Shown piece after piece: positions 16,102 through 24,523 of a stretch of 64,000 bases of DNA. The position numbers were made by a program, and so were the translations under genes. The notes under the pieces are model-generated. The model saw nothing but the letters and a program-made list of their open reading frames with translations, was not told the origin of the DNA and did no database searches. Source of the DNA: G963676795 sp963677215 (GTDB lineage Bacteria > Desulfobacterota > Desulfuromonadia > Desulfuromonadales > Geopsychrobacteraceae); the NCBI GenBank assembly GCA_963677215.1, contig OY781919.1, forward strand, positions 1,240,001 through 1,304,000, given 5' to 3'. The stretch's first letter is position 1; every line of letters begins with the position of its first letter.

Positions 16102-18372
16102 ATGTCGCATGGGCAGGACCAGTCATACCGGGCTTTTTTCGACAATCAAGCCGTAGGAATGGTGGAGGTGAGCGCTGATGGTAAATATCAGCGGGTCAAT
16201 CGCCACTGGTGCGAGATGAGCGGCTATTCCGAAGATGAGATGCTGAAAAGTGATTTCTCCGCACTGACCTATTCTGAAGACCTGCCGATGGAAATTTCCC
16301 TGGATCGGGAACTGACCAATGGCAAAAGAAACTCCTACCGCATGGAAAAACGCTATATCCGCAAATCTGGTGAGCTGTTCTGGGCGGAACTTTCGGTCAG
16401 CGGTCTCTACGACGAAGAGGGGACACTGACCGGCATGATCGGTATCATCGTCGATATCGGCGAGCGCAAAAAGGCCGAACAGTCGTTGACAGAGAGCGAG
16501 GCCAAGTTTCGTTCCCTGCTCGATCGCCTTGAACGGATTCCGGTTCAGGGCTATGACGCCGAGCGCAGGGTTGTCTACTGGAACAATGCGAGCACCGCCG
16601 CCTATGGTTATCTGCCGGAAGAGGCGCTGGGCCGCAAGCTTGAGGATCTTATTATACCGCAGGCAATGCGGGAGGATGTCATTTATGCTGTCGAAGATTC
16701 TATGGCCAGGGGGATCCAGATTCCGAGCGGTGAACTCATGCTCTGCGGCAAAGGCGGGCGTGATGTTCCGGTTTATTCCTCCCATCTGCTGCATACCTCG
16801 GCGAGTGGGGTCAAGGAGATGTACTGTGTCGACATTGACCTGAGCAAGCTGCGTGAAACGGAGGAACAGCGCAGATTGCTTTCACAGGCGATTGAACAGA
16901 CCGGTGAAATGATCATTATTACCGATCCTCAAGGGACAATCGAGTATGTCAACGACGCTTTCACCCATGTCACAGGCTTTTCACGGGCCGAAGTTCTTGG
17001 CCAGAAACCGAGTATCCTCAAAAGTGGTGAGCAGAATGAGGGTTTCTATTACAATCTGTGGAAAACGATCACTGCGGGTAACGTCTGGACGGGAAGGATG
17101 ATCAACCGGAGCAAAAATGACGGGCTGTTTATCGAGGAGAGCAGTATCTCTCCCGTTATCGATGCCTCCGGGGAGATCATTCATTACGTGGCGACCAAGC
17201 GGGATATCACCGACCAGTTACGTACTGAAGAGGAATACCGGCAGGCGCAGAAGATGGAAGCTGTCGGCCAGTTGGCCGGAGGCATTGCTCATGATTTCAA
17301 CAATATGCTGTCGATCATCCTGGGCCAGACGGAGTTGGCGCTCAAGAGGCTTTCTCCTGAGAACCCTTTGTATGTAAGACTTGCGGAAATCAAGAACGCG
17401 GCGAGCCGTTCGGCCAGTCTGACCCAGCAACTGCTTGGCTTCGCCCGCAAACAGCCGGGGCACCCGCGGGTCGTCGATTTGAGCCAGGAAGTCTCCTCAA
17501 TGGTTCAGATGCTCAGGCAGCTGATCGGTGAAAATATCGAACTCGACTGGAATCCCGATGGTGGGAACTACGGTGCTTTCATTGATCCGGGGCATTTGAG
17601 CCAGATTCTGACCAATCTGATTCTCAACGCACGTGATGCGATCAGCGGTTCCGGTACGATCGGAATCGCCATCGACTCCAGCGTACCGAAAGAAAGTTCG
17701 ATCCGCGAGCATGCCAGTTTCTGCCCCGGAACCTATGTAAAGTTGAGTCTCACGGATGACGGTCAGGGTATGACACGGGAGACTCTGGCCAAGGTTTTCG
17801 ATCCGTTCTTTTCGACCAAGGATGTCGGCAAGGGGACTGGTTTGGGCCTACCTATGGTCCTGGGACTTGTCCAGCAGAATGATGGCTTTATTTCTGTAGA
17901 CAGCTCCCCCGGTGAAGGAACCTCATTTCATCTCTATTTTCCCCAGGTCCCTCTTGATGATCCGCAGCCGGGTCCGGTCGAAGCCGATGACAGCCAGCGG
18001 GGGATGGAGACGATTCTGGTAGTTGAGGATGAGGCCTCTGTTCTGGCTCTGCTCGAAACCATGCTGGCTGAGAACGGCTATCGGGTGTTGAGCGCCAGGG
18101 GGCCATTCGAAGCGCAGGCGCTGGTTGATAATTATGAGGAGACCATTGATCTGCTGCTGACCGACATTGTCATGCCAAAGATGAGCGGCGTTGAACTCTG
18201 TGCTGTCTTGACAAGGGCGCAGCCGGGGATCAGGACGCTGTTCATGTCGGGCTATCCGAAAGAAAACTTACAATTGCAGGTTGAGAAATGTCAGAGTGCA
18301 AGGCTGTTGAACAAACCCTTTACCTCCTGTCAGTTGACCAGGGCAATCCGGGAAACCCTTGATTCAGAATAG
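16102..18372 (+). CDS. Soluble PAS-PAS-PAS hybrid histidine kinase
   Basis: A 756-residue kinase without an evident membrane helix. Three PAS domains lie at roughly 10-130, 138-255 and 262-380 (the third with IIITDPQGTIEYVNDAF, GFSRAEVLGQKP and an R.DITD PAC end). HisKA follows with GQLAGGIAHDFNNML (His near 395), then HATPase with the G1/G2 boxes (DDGQGMT, GTGLGLPMVLGLV) and a C-terminal receiver (VVEDEAS, Asp in LLLTDIVMPKMSG, Lys in LNKPF). The AHDFNN type of H-box is usual for NtrB-like cytoplasmic sensors. It is an orphan with no DNA-binding regulator next to it, and the receiver would pass phosphate to a distant HPt. What the PAS domains bind is not shown by the sequence. Confidence 0.93.
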   Translation: MSHGQDQSYRAFFDNQAVGMVEVSADGKYQRVNRHWCEMSGYSEDEMLKSDFSALTYSEDLPMEISLDRELTNGKRNSYRMEKRYIRKSGELFWAELSVSGLYDEEGTLTGMIGIIVDIGERKKAEQSLTESEAKFRSLLDRLERIPVQGYDAERRVVYWNNASTAAYGYLPEEALGRKLEDLIIPQAMREDVIYAVEDSMARGIQIPSGELMLCGKGGRDVPVYSSHLLHTSASGVKEMYCVDIDLSKLRETEEQRRLLSQAIEQTGEMIIITDPQGTIEYVNDAFTHVTGFSRAEVLGQKPSILKSGEQNEGFYYNLWKTITAGNVWTGRMINRSKNDGLFIEESSISPVIDASGEIIHYVATKRDITDQLRTEEEYRQAQKMEAVGQLAGGIAHDFNNMLSIILGQTELALKRLSPENPLYVRLAEIKNAASRSASLTQQLLGFARKQPGHPRVVDLSQEVSSMVQMLRQLIGENIELDWNPDGGNYGAFIDPGHLSQILTNLILNARDAISGSGTIGIAIDSSVPKESSIREHASFCPGTYVKLSLTDDGQGMTRETLAKVFDPFFSTKDVGKGTGLGLPMVLGLVQQNDGFISVDSSPGEGTSFHLYFPQVPLDDPQPGPVEADDSQRGMETILVVEDEASVLALLETMLAENGYRVLSARGPFEAQALVDNYEETIDLLLTDIVMPKMSGVELCAVLTRAQPGIRTLFMSGYPKENLQLQVEKCQSARLLNKPFTSCQLTRAIRETLDSE

Positions 18373-18513
18373 TATTTCGGCAATGGGGTTCTGGAACCTG
18401 TCTCTACCCTGTGTACTGTGGTTTTTATAGTACCTTTTACACACAAATCAGGGTTATCTTTGTCGGCAGCGAGAACAGATTTGTTTGAATGATCAGCACA
18501 TGAGTGTTTTAAT

Positions 18514-19647
18514 ATGACCTGCATCCCACATCAGAAAAAAATAAAATCCTATCAGAGTACGGAATATCGCCAGTGGGTTACAGAGAAGGTCCTGGACTCT
18601 CTGTATGCCAATGCACTGGGGTCTGCAATGGGCAGTTTTGCAGTATTTCTGATCGTTGCCGGAGCGGTCTGGAGCAAGATCAGCTCGCCCCCCTTATTGT
18701 ACTGGTCTGTTGCCGGAGTTTTGATTGCCGCTGCAAGGCTGGTGTTATGGAACTGCTTTAAACATAAAAAGGACAATTATTCCTGTCGCTTCTGGCTCAA
18801 CAGCTATCGTCTCCTGAGTCTTGCTTCCGGACTTCTGTTCGGTATGGCCATGTGGCTGTTTTTTGGAGATCTTCCGGTCGAATATCGACTTCTGATCTAT
18901 TTTGGAGTTGGTGGTACGACGGCTGCATCTTCCGGCTCCCACGCCGTTGATTTACTCACTTTTCAGCTGTTCATGTTCTCTTCCTGTCTGCTGGTCATCT
19001 CAAAATTAATTCACTTCGGCGGAGCGACTGACATTGCTCTTGCCGCCATGTTTGTTCTCTATATTCTGGTGATGATGAAAACGGGGCAGAACAACAACAG
19101 GACGCTGCTGCAAAATTTCAAACTGACCTATACCATGCACTACCGGGCGACCCACGATCCTCTGCTCGATCTGCTGAATCGGACTGAATTTGAAAATCGC
19201 TTTGAAATCAATACGCCTTCGACTCATCGCGGTGTGGCGATCATGTTCCTCGATCTTGACAACTTCAAACCCTTGAACGATGCCTTTGGTCATCAGGCGG
19301 GAGACCGGGCCTTGAAACAGGTTGCGGATATTTTGACTGAATCTCTGCGGGCCGATGATCCTGTCGCCCGTATCGGCGGCGATGAATTTGTCGCGTCCCT
19401 TTATTTAGATGATGTTAAAGAAGTAGAGAAAATTGCTGATAACATTCTGCAGAGAATCAATGCCATTTCCTTTCCGGAGCAACCCGGCTTCAGTGGGTTG
19501 AGCGCCAGCATCGGCATTGCCTTTCACCATAATAACGATGTGGAGTATTCACAGTTGTTGCATGCGGCTGATCTGGCCTGTTACCAAAGCAAGGAAAAGG
19601 GGAAAAATCAGCTGACCAAGGTATTGGCAAAAGATCAGCCAACCTGA
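18514..19647 (+). CDS. Membrane diguanylate cyclase (GGDEF)
   Basis: A 377-residue protein with a hydrophobic N-terminal half (about five or six membrane segments, 35-200) and a C-terminal GGDEF domain. The catalytic motif ARIGGDEF is intact (GGDEF near residue 288), and an RADD sequence five residues ahead matches the RxxD inhibitory site. It should therefore make c-di-GMP and be product-inhibited. The membrane part resembles integral sensor modules, but I cannot name its family. The gene begins 141 bp after the PAS kinase on the same strand and ends close to the convergent metallophosphoesterase gene (23 bp). Confidence 0.9.
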   Translation: MTCIPHQKKIKSYQSTEYRQWVTEKVLDSLYANALGSAMGSFAVFLIVAGAVWSKISSPPLLYWSVAGVLIAAARLVLWNCFKHKKDNYSCRFWLNSYRLLSLASGLLFGMAMWLFFGDLPVEYRLLIYFGVGGTTAASSGSHAVDLLTFQLFMFSSCLLVISKLIHFGGATDIALAAMFVLYILVMMKTGQNNNRTLLQNFKLTYTMHYRATHDPLLDLLNRTEFENRFEINTPSTHRGVAIMFLDLDNFKPLNDAFGHQAGDRALKQVADILTESLRADDPVARIGGDEFVASLYLDDVKEVEKIADNILQRINAISFPEQPGFSGLSASIGIAFHHNNDVEYSQLLHAADLACYQSKEKGKNQLTKVLAKDQPT

Positions 19648-19670
19648 TCTTTTGCCATGGCTATCAGCGC

Positions 19671-20795
19671 TCAAATTGCGGGGCTGATCTCGAACAGGGT
19701 GATCTCCGGGGGAGCCATGATGCGCATGGGGGGGCCCCAGGTTCCTGTGCCGCGGCTGGTGTAGAGATAGCTGTCTTCGTCCAACTGATAGAGACCAGCC
19801 TGGCGGGGGTGAACCAGCCCGGTGATGAGGGTGAAGGGGAACAGCTGCCCCTTGTGGGTATGGCCGGAGAGTTGCAGGTCGAAGAGCGGCAGTGAGCTGT
19901 CGAGAATATTGGGACGGTGCTTGAGCAGCAGGGTGAAGCGCTGAGATGCCGCACCCAGGGCAGCCAGTTCATCGCCGCTGACACCTCGTCCGGGATCATC
20001 CACCCCGGTCAGCTTGAGGTAGAGACCGATCTCTACCGATTCGTTGCGCAGCACTCGGAAGCCGCTCTGCTTGAGGTAGTCAAGAGCCTGATTCAGCCCC
20101 GCATAGAATTCATGATTGCCGGTGATTGCGTATTTTCCCTGTGGCGGGTTGAGTTGATGCCAGAGAGAGGACAGCCCTTCGAGATGATTGATCTGGGCAT
20201 CGACGATATCGCCGGTGGCGACCACCAGGTCCGGCTTGAGAGCCTGCAGCCTCGTGATGATCGGTGCCAGGGCCTCATCGCGGTGGATCAGGCCGAGATG
20301 CAGGTCGGAGATCTGGGCAATGCGGATAGCCGGTGTTCCGGCCGGAAGCTTGCTGGTTTTGATCCGCACCGTTTCGACGCGCAGGTCGTTGGCTTCATAG
20401 AGACCGTAGAAACTGGCCGCGATGGAAATCAGCAGAATCAGGATGGCGCTGATCGCGCCATGTGCGGTCAGGCGCAGGATGTAGGGAGCTGCTAGGGCGA
20501 GCAGCCTGATCAGACCGTCCCAGATGCCGAGCAGCAGGCAGAAGCTGAAGGCAATGAAGATAAAGCCCATCCAGCTGTAGCCGATCCAGGCCAGCGCTCT
20601 GGCCAGGGTTTCAAGGTCCTGGCGCTCGGCGATCCTGACCAGAATCGGTGAGAGGATCATCACAATCATCCAGATGACGACCAGGGTCGGCAAAGCCGGA
20701 TGGCCCTTGAGCAGTGGCCTTAAGCCCCAGTAGACCAAGCCGTGGATGCCGCTGTAAACGATCAGAAAAATCAGCAGAAATAGACCCATCTTCAC
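19671..20795 (-). CDS. Membrane-anchored metallophosphoesterase
   Basis: A 374-residue protein with four N-terminal membrane helices (about 3-25, 35-55, 70-95, 105-130) and a C-terminal calcineurin-like phosphoesterase domain. The five metal-ligand blocks are present: AQISDLHLG, VATGDIVD, TGNHEFYAG, the LLKHRPN block and LSGHTHKGQ. It resembles the YkuE/YaeI group, some of which act on lipid or cell-envelope phosphoesters. The substrate is unknown. The downstream gap to the convergent diguanylate cyclase gene is only 23 bp. Confidence 0.9.
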   Translation of the reverse strand: MKMGLFLLIFLIVYSGIHGLVYWGLRPLLKGHPALPTLVVIWMIVMILSPILVRIAERQDLETLARALAWIGYSWMGFIFIAFSFCLLLGIWDGLIRLLALAAPYILRLTAHGAISAILILLISIAASFYGLYEANDLRVETVRIKTSKLPAGTPAIRIAQISDLHLGLIHRDEALAPIITRLQALKPDLVVATGDIVDAQINHLEGLSSLWHQLNPPQGKYAITGNHEFYAGLNQALDYLKQSGFRVLRNESVEIGLYLKLTGVDDPGRGVSGDELAALGAASQRFTLLLKHRPNILDSSLPLFDLQLSGHTHKGQLFPFTLITGLVHPRQAGLYQLDEDSYLYTSRGTGTWGPPMRIMAPPEITLFEISPAI

Positions 20796-20810
20796 CTCAC
20801 AAGACTCTAT

Positions 20811-20949
20811 CAGGCTGTTGAAAAACTATCTGCGTTGCAATTGCGGCGTTAAAAATTGCCTTAAAATGCTCATTTACTGGTGTAAATTGCGCTTTTTCGA
20901 CAATTTTCGCCTTGCACTTGCTGCCTCGAAAACGTTTTTCAACACCCTG
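20811..20949. repeat. MITE-like palindromic element (139 bp)
   Basis: Both ends carry the same 16-bp inverted sequence with one mismatch: CAGGCTGTTGAAAAAC at 20811-20826 and its complement GTTTTTCAACACCCTG at 20934-20949. Inside, a second imperfect inverted pair (GCGTTGCAATTGCGGCG against CGAAAATTGTCG) and a central hairpin ATTTAC-TGGT-GTAAAT continue the symmetry, so the whole unit can fold as one long cruciform. It has no coding capacity and sits between the metallophosphoesterase and lipoprotein genes. Only one copy is seen in this window, so calling it a dispersed element is inference. Confidence 0.6.
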
Positions 20950-20986
20950 CTATTCTAACCGATCCGCCATCAGATGTGCAGGGGGG

Positions 20987-21394
20987 CTACTCCTGAGCGG
21001 CCCGTTTCTCAGCTTCGCGGGCACCTTCATTATCGCCATATAGGGCCCGTGCCCTGGCGATCAGCAGCCAGTTCTGGTGGCGTAGGGTCCGATCGCCAGT
21101 GGCCAGGGCGTTCGATTTCTTGGCCAGGTTTTCCGCCTGCAGGTACTGCTGTTGATCGATACGGATCGCTGCCAGGTGCTGCCAGAGCAGCGGGTTAAGT
21201 GGTTCGATGCGCAAGGCGCGCTCCAGGGACGCGCTGGCCTGGTCCAGCTGACCGGCAGCGCTTTGGTTGTCTGCCTGCTCGATCAGGCTGACAACGGCTG
21301 AATTCTTCGAAGGGGGAGTTGTGAAACTGGCTGTACAGCCGGCCAGGAGCAGGCTGGCAGAGATGATCAGCACCAGGTATTTTCGCAGGGTCAT
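20987..21394 (-). CDS. TPR-containing outer-membrane lipoprotein, partner of PBP1b gene
   Basis: A 135-residue lipoprotein. The signal peptide ends in a lipobox LLLAGC (Cys near residue 20). The mature part has one or two TPR-like helix pairs (LDQASASLERALRIEPLNPLLW, then LQAENLAKKSNALA) and an RARALYGDNEGAREAEKRA tail. It overlaps the mrcB stop by 4 bp (ATGA), so translation is coupled. Lipoproteins such as LpoB activate PBP1b from the outer membrane, but this protein does not look like LpoB. A role as a PBP1b cofactor is suggested by position only. Confidence 0.82.
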   Translation of the reverse strand: MTLRKYLVLIISASLLLAGCTASFTTPPSKNSAVVSLIEQADNQSAAGQLDQASASLERALRIEPLNPLLWQHLAAIRIDQQQYLQAENLAKKSNALATGDRTLRHQNWLLIARARALYGDNEGAREAEKRAAQE

Positions 21395-23727
21395 TGAAAA
21401 ATCCTTTCAAACCAGTTTTTAATCCCGGTTTTTTTCCCTGCCCCGCAGGGGACGCTCTCCTGAGGGGCCGAACCGCGGATGAAGGGGAGCAGGACGGCAT
21501 CATTGCAACCACTGGCACTGAGCAGCCCGGTCGGACGGTCGATCCAGTGCGTTTCAATGCGGTCCGGTTCGGGCAGAATCAAGGGCTGCGGATCGAGCCT
21601 GGTCATTATGTTGCCCCAGATCGTCAGTGCGCCGCTCGAACCGGTCAGCCCGGTCGACTGGTTGTCGTCACGGCCGACCCAGACCACCGCCAAGCGGTCG
21701 CCGCTGAATCCGGCAAACCAGCTGTCGCGAAATTCATCGGTTGTTCCGGTTTTGCCAGCGATGCCAAGCTGTTCCGGCAGATAGTTCGCCAACCCTTTAG
21801 CCGTTCCTTGAGTGACCACATCCTGCATGGCGACAGTCAGCAGATAGGTGGCTTCACTGGAGACAACCTGTTCGACATCGAGAGGGTAGTGCTGTAATGG
21901 GACCCCGTTGCTGGCCAGCACTTCGCGGATCGCCTTGAGCGGGGTCTTGAAGCCGCCACTGGCGATGCTCTGGTAGACCTGGCTGACCTCCAGCGGTGTC
22001 AGGGCATTGGCCCCGAGCAGGCTGGACGGGTAGCCCGGCAGGCTGTGTTCGACGCCGAGGCGCTGCAGGGTTTTCATTACTGTCTCCGGCCCAAGTTCGA
22101 GACCCAGCCGGGCGGTGGAGACGTTGTAGGAATGAACCAGGGCGTCGTGAAGCAACACCTGACCATGGAACTTTTTGTCGAAGTTCTGCGGCTCCCAGTC
22201 GGCACTGCCGTTCTGCTCAACGACCAGAGAACTGTCATCAAGCAGAGTCGCCAAGCTGTACCTGGCCGGCTGTTCGAGTGCGGTCAGAAAGACAACCGGC
22301 TTGATCAGCGAACCGATCGGGCGCCTGGCGTCGAGGGCACGATCGAACCCTTCGAAGCGGGGATCACGTCCTCCGACAAGCGCCTGAACCTCGGCATTCT
22401 GGCTGCTGCTGATCAGGATCGCCCCCTGCAGGCTGTCCCGGCTCAAGCGGCGGGAGCTCTCCAGTTCGCTCAAGCGTTGCTGGAGGGCAGCTTCCGCTGC
22501 GTGTTGGACCCGCGGATCGAGAGTGGTGAGAATCTGCAGCCCTTGTGAGCGCAGGTCTTCATCACGGTAATTCTGGCGCAGCTGGCGCTGAACCAGATCC
22601 ATGAAGGCGGGGAAGGGGGAGGTGCCACGGATCGGCCGGTCGACAATCCCCAGTGGCTGATTCCTGGCGTTGCTCGCTTCAGTCCAGCTGACGGTGCCGT
22701 TCTCTTCCATCAGCTGCAGGACCAGATTGCGCCGTTGCCGGGCGCGCTGCGGCTGGGTCCGCGGATTGTAATAGGAGGGGCCTTTGAGCATGCCGACCAG
22801 CAGAGCGGCATCCTGCAGATCCAGCTGACTGACCGGTTTGTCGAAGAAGAAGTGACTGGCCAGGCCAAAACCGTGGATCGCCCGGTTGCCATCCTGCCCC
22901 AGGTAGACTTCGTTGAGGTAGGTTTCGAGGATCTCATCTTTGCTGTAATGGACTTCGAGCAGCAGGGCCATGACCATTTCAACCAGCTTGCGCTGAATGG
23001 TCCGATCCGAGCTCAGGTAGAAATTTTTGACCAGCTGCTGGGTGATGGTGCTGCCGCCCTGAATCTGTCCACCTTTGGCCATCGCGACAAGAGCCCGGGT
23101 GATTCCTTTGAGGTCGACGCCGTGGTGGCTGTAGAAACGCCGGTCTTCGACAGCGATCAGCGCATCGACAACCGTCTGGGGAATCTGGTCCAGCTTGACC
23201 AGCACCCGATCCTCATTCTGTTCCGGATAGATGCCGCCGATCAGCGGTGGATCGAGACGGATCAGTTGAATCGTTTCGTTGTTGTCGGCACGGGTGATTC
23301 TCTGCAGATGACCGCCCGCAAAGCTCAGGCGCAGGTCCATGCCCTGCTGAAAACCGTCAGCAAAGGTGAAATCGCGGGTGATCAGCTCCAGGACCCGGTC
23401 GTGCCACAGGAAGCTCCCCGGTTTTTGCGGCTGAGGGGTCTGGCGGTAGCCGAGCAGATTCAACTCATCGTTGATCTCACGCGGGGACAGCTGCAGGCCG
23501 GGATAGAGTTCAAGAGGCCGGGCATAGACCTGGGCGGGGAGTTTCCAGCGCTTGCCTTCGAAACGTTCGCGGACCGTGACATCAAGGTAGACCACGGCGA
23601 AGATCAGAATGAGAATCAGCAGCAGAACCGCCCGGAAAAACAGTTTTCGCAGCAGTGATTTCCTGGGTTTGTTTGGCTTCTTTTTAGATTTGGTTTTTGC
23701 TTTTTTCATAGATACGGCGCTTGTCAT
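21391..23727 (-). CDS. mrcB: Penicillin-binding protein 1B (bifunctional transglycosylase/transpeptidase)
   Basis: A 778-residue class A PBP with a basic cytoplasmic N-terminus (Lys-rich, 8-27), one membrane helix (about 30-50) and a UB2H-like region (about 60-150) that marks the 1B type. The GT51 domain carries EDRRFYSHHGVD (catalytic Glu near 193) and GGSTITQQLVKNFYL; the transpeptidase domain carries SxxK in IGSLIKP (near 475), an SxN-type motif in HSYNVSTARLG and KTGT near 660. All catalytic motifs are intact. It polymerises and cross-links peptidoglycan in the periplasm. The start is uncertain: neither 23727 nor the second ATG at 23709 has a good ribosome site. The downstream lipoprotein gene is translationally coupled. 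Confidence 0.93.
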   Translation of the reverse strand: MTSAVSMKKAKTKSKKKPNKPRKSLLRKLFFRAVLLLILILIFAVVYLDVTVRERFEGKRWKLPAQVYARPLELYPGLQLSPREINDELNLLGYRQTPQPQKPGSFLWHDRVLELITRDFTFADGFQQGMDLRLSFAGGHLQRITRADNNETIQLIRLDPPLIGGIYPEQNEDRVLVKLDQIPQTVVDALIAVEDRRFYSHHGVDLKGITRALVAMAKGGQIQGGSTITQQLVKNFYLSSDRTIQRKLVEMVMALLLEVHYSKDEILETYLNEVYLGQDGNRAIHGFGLASHFFFDKPVSQLDLQDAALLVGMLKGPSYYNPRTQPQRARQRRNLVLQLMEENGTVSWTEASNARNQPLGIVDRPIRGTSPFPAFMDLVQRQLRQNYRDEDLRSQGLQILTTLDPRVQHAAEAALQQRLSELESSRRLSRDSLQGAILISSSQNAEVQALVGGRDPRFEGFDRALDARRPIGSLIKPVVFLTALEQPARYSLATLLDDSSLVVEQNGSADWEPQNFDKKFHGQVLLHDALVHSYNVSTARLGLELGPETVMKTLQRLGVEHSLPGYPSSLLGANALTPLEVSQVYQSIASGGFKTPLKAIREVLASNGVPLQHYPLDVEQVVSSEATYLLTVAMQDVVTQGTAKGLANYLPEQLGIAGKTGTTDEFRDSWFAGFSGDRLAVVWVGRDDNQSTGLTGSSGALTIWGNIMTRLDPQPLILPEPDRIETHWIDRPTGLLSASGCNDAVLLPFIRGSAPQESVPCGAGKKTGIKNWFERIFQ

Positions 23728-23818
23728 TTGGCAGGCAATGTACTTCAGGTCTGAAGTATAGGTCCCTTGCGAAAATGGCGCAAGTTTTGTGCGGTATGGC
23801 AGGAAGACGGGGAAAAGC

Positions 23819-23849
23819 CAAGGCCTCTGCCGGAATGACAGAGGCCTTG
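23819..23849 (-). terminator. Rho-independent terminator after FKBP gene
   Basis: An 11-bp perfect stem (CAAGGCCTCTG with CAGAGGCCTTG, 9-nt loop) lies 8 bp past the stop of the FKBP gene. On the minus strand it is followed by GGCTTTTCC, a short T-run. Confidence 0.7.
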
Positions 23850-23856
23850 AGGAAAA

Positions 23857-24336
23857 TCAGCCGATTGACAGCAGTTCGATTTCGTAGGTGATGTCTTCGC
23901 CGGCCAGTGGATGGTTGGAGTCCATGGTGACCTTTTCGTCATCGACCTCAACGATGGTGACGAAATAGATCTCTTCATCCTCGCCTTCGACCTCAAGCTC
24001 CAGGCCGACTTCGGGGACGATTTCTTCCGGCAGTTCCGAACGATCGACGCTGAAGACATTTTCATGATTGTATTCGCCGAAAGCGTCATCAGCCGGGATG
24101 ACGATGGTCTTCTTTTCACCGACGCTCATGCCGATCACTGCTTCTTCAACCGGGCCGAACAGTTCGCCGTCGCCGATGACCAGCTCGACCGGGCCGTGGC
24201 TGTGGCCTCCGCAGCAATCGTCATCGTTACAGCCGTCATGCTCCGGATCGGGATAGGTGCTGTCAATAATGGTGCCATCGTCGAGTTTGCCGACGAAGTT
24301 GATAGTGACTTTATCTGATTCTTTCGCCTGGATCAT
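23857..24336 (-). CDS. SlyD-like FKBP-type peptidyl-prolyl isomerase with Cys/His-rich insert
   Basis: The start at 24336 (MIQAKESDKV) is preferred because AAAGGA lies 6 nt ahead; the upstream in-frame ATG at 24351 has no ribosome site. The 159-residue protein has the SlyD/FkpA-like arrangement: an FKBP half with GTIIDSTY and ELFGPVEEAVIGM, an insert-in-flap domain (DDAFGEYNHENVFSVDRSELP, through EEIYFVTIVEV), and return to the FKBP strand with DSNHPLAG. It should isomerise X-Pro bonds and act as a chaperone. Unusually, the first FKBP loop carries a Cys/Asp/His stretch, HDGCNDDDCCGGHSHG, able to bind metal, whereas classic SlyD has its metal-binding His at the C-terminus, absent here. Confidence 0.92.
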   Translation of the reverse strand: MIQAKESDKVTINFVGKLDDGTIIDSTYPDPEHDGCNDDDCCGGHSHGPVELVIGDGELFGPVEEAVIGMSVGEKKTIVIPADDAFGEYNHENVFSVDRSELPEEIVPEVGLELEVEGEDEEIYFVTIVEVDDEKVTMDSNHPLAGEDITYEIELLSIG

Positions 24337-24480
24337 CTTTGGTCCTTTCATCTCAGGGGTAATAGGCGTGTTGTATCACAGCTCTAAAGAGAAAGGATAT
24401 AGAAGAAGATAGTCAGGGATTGGCTATTTTTCGATTAAATGTCCGTAAGCAAAGGACTGGCTGCATAGAAGGAAAGGTTT

Positions 24481-24513
24481 GCTGCAGGGTACGGTCGTTG
24501 AGTACCCTGCAGC
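24481..24513 (-). terminator. Probable terminator after transporter gene
   Basis: A perfect 12-bp stem (GCTGCAGGGTAC / GTACCCTGCAGC) with a 9-nt loop lies 10 bp past the transporter stop codon. The T-tract on the minus strand is weak (AAACCTTTCC), so efficiency is uncertain. Confidence 0.6.
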
Positions 24514-24523
24514 ATAAACCTTG

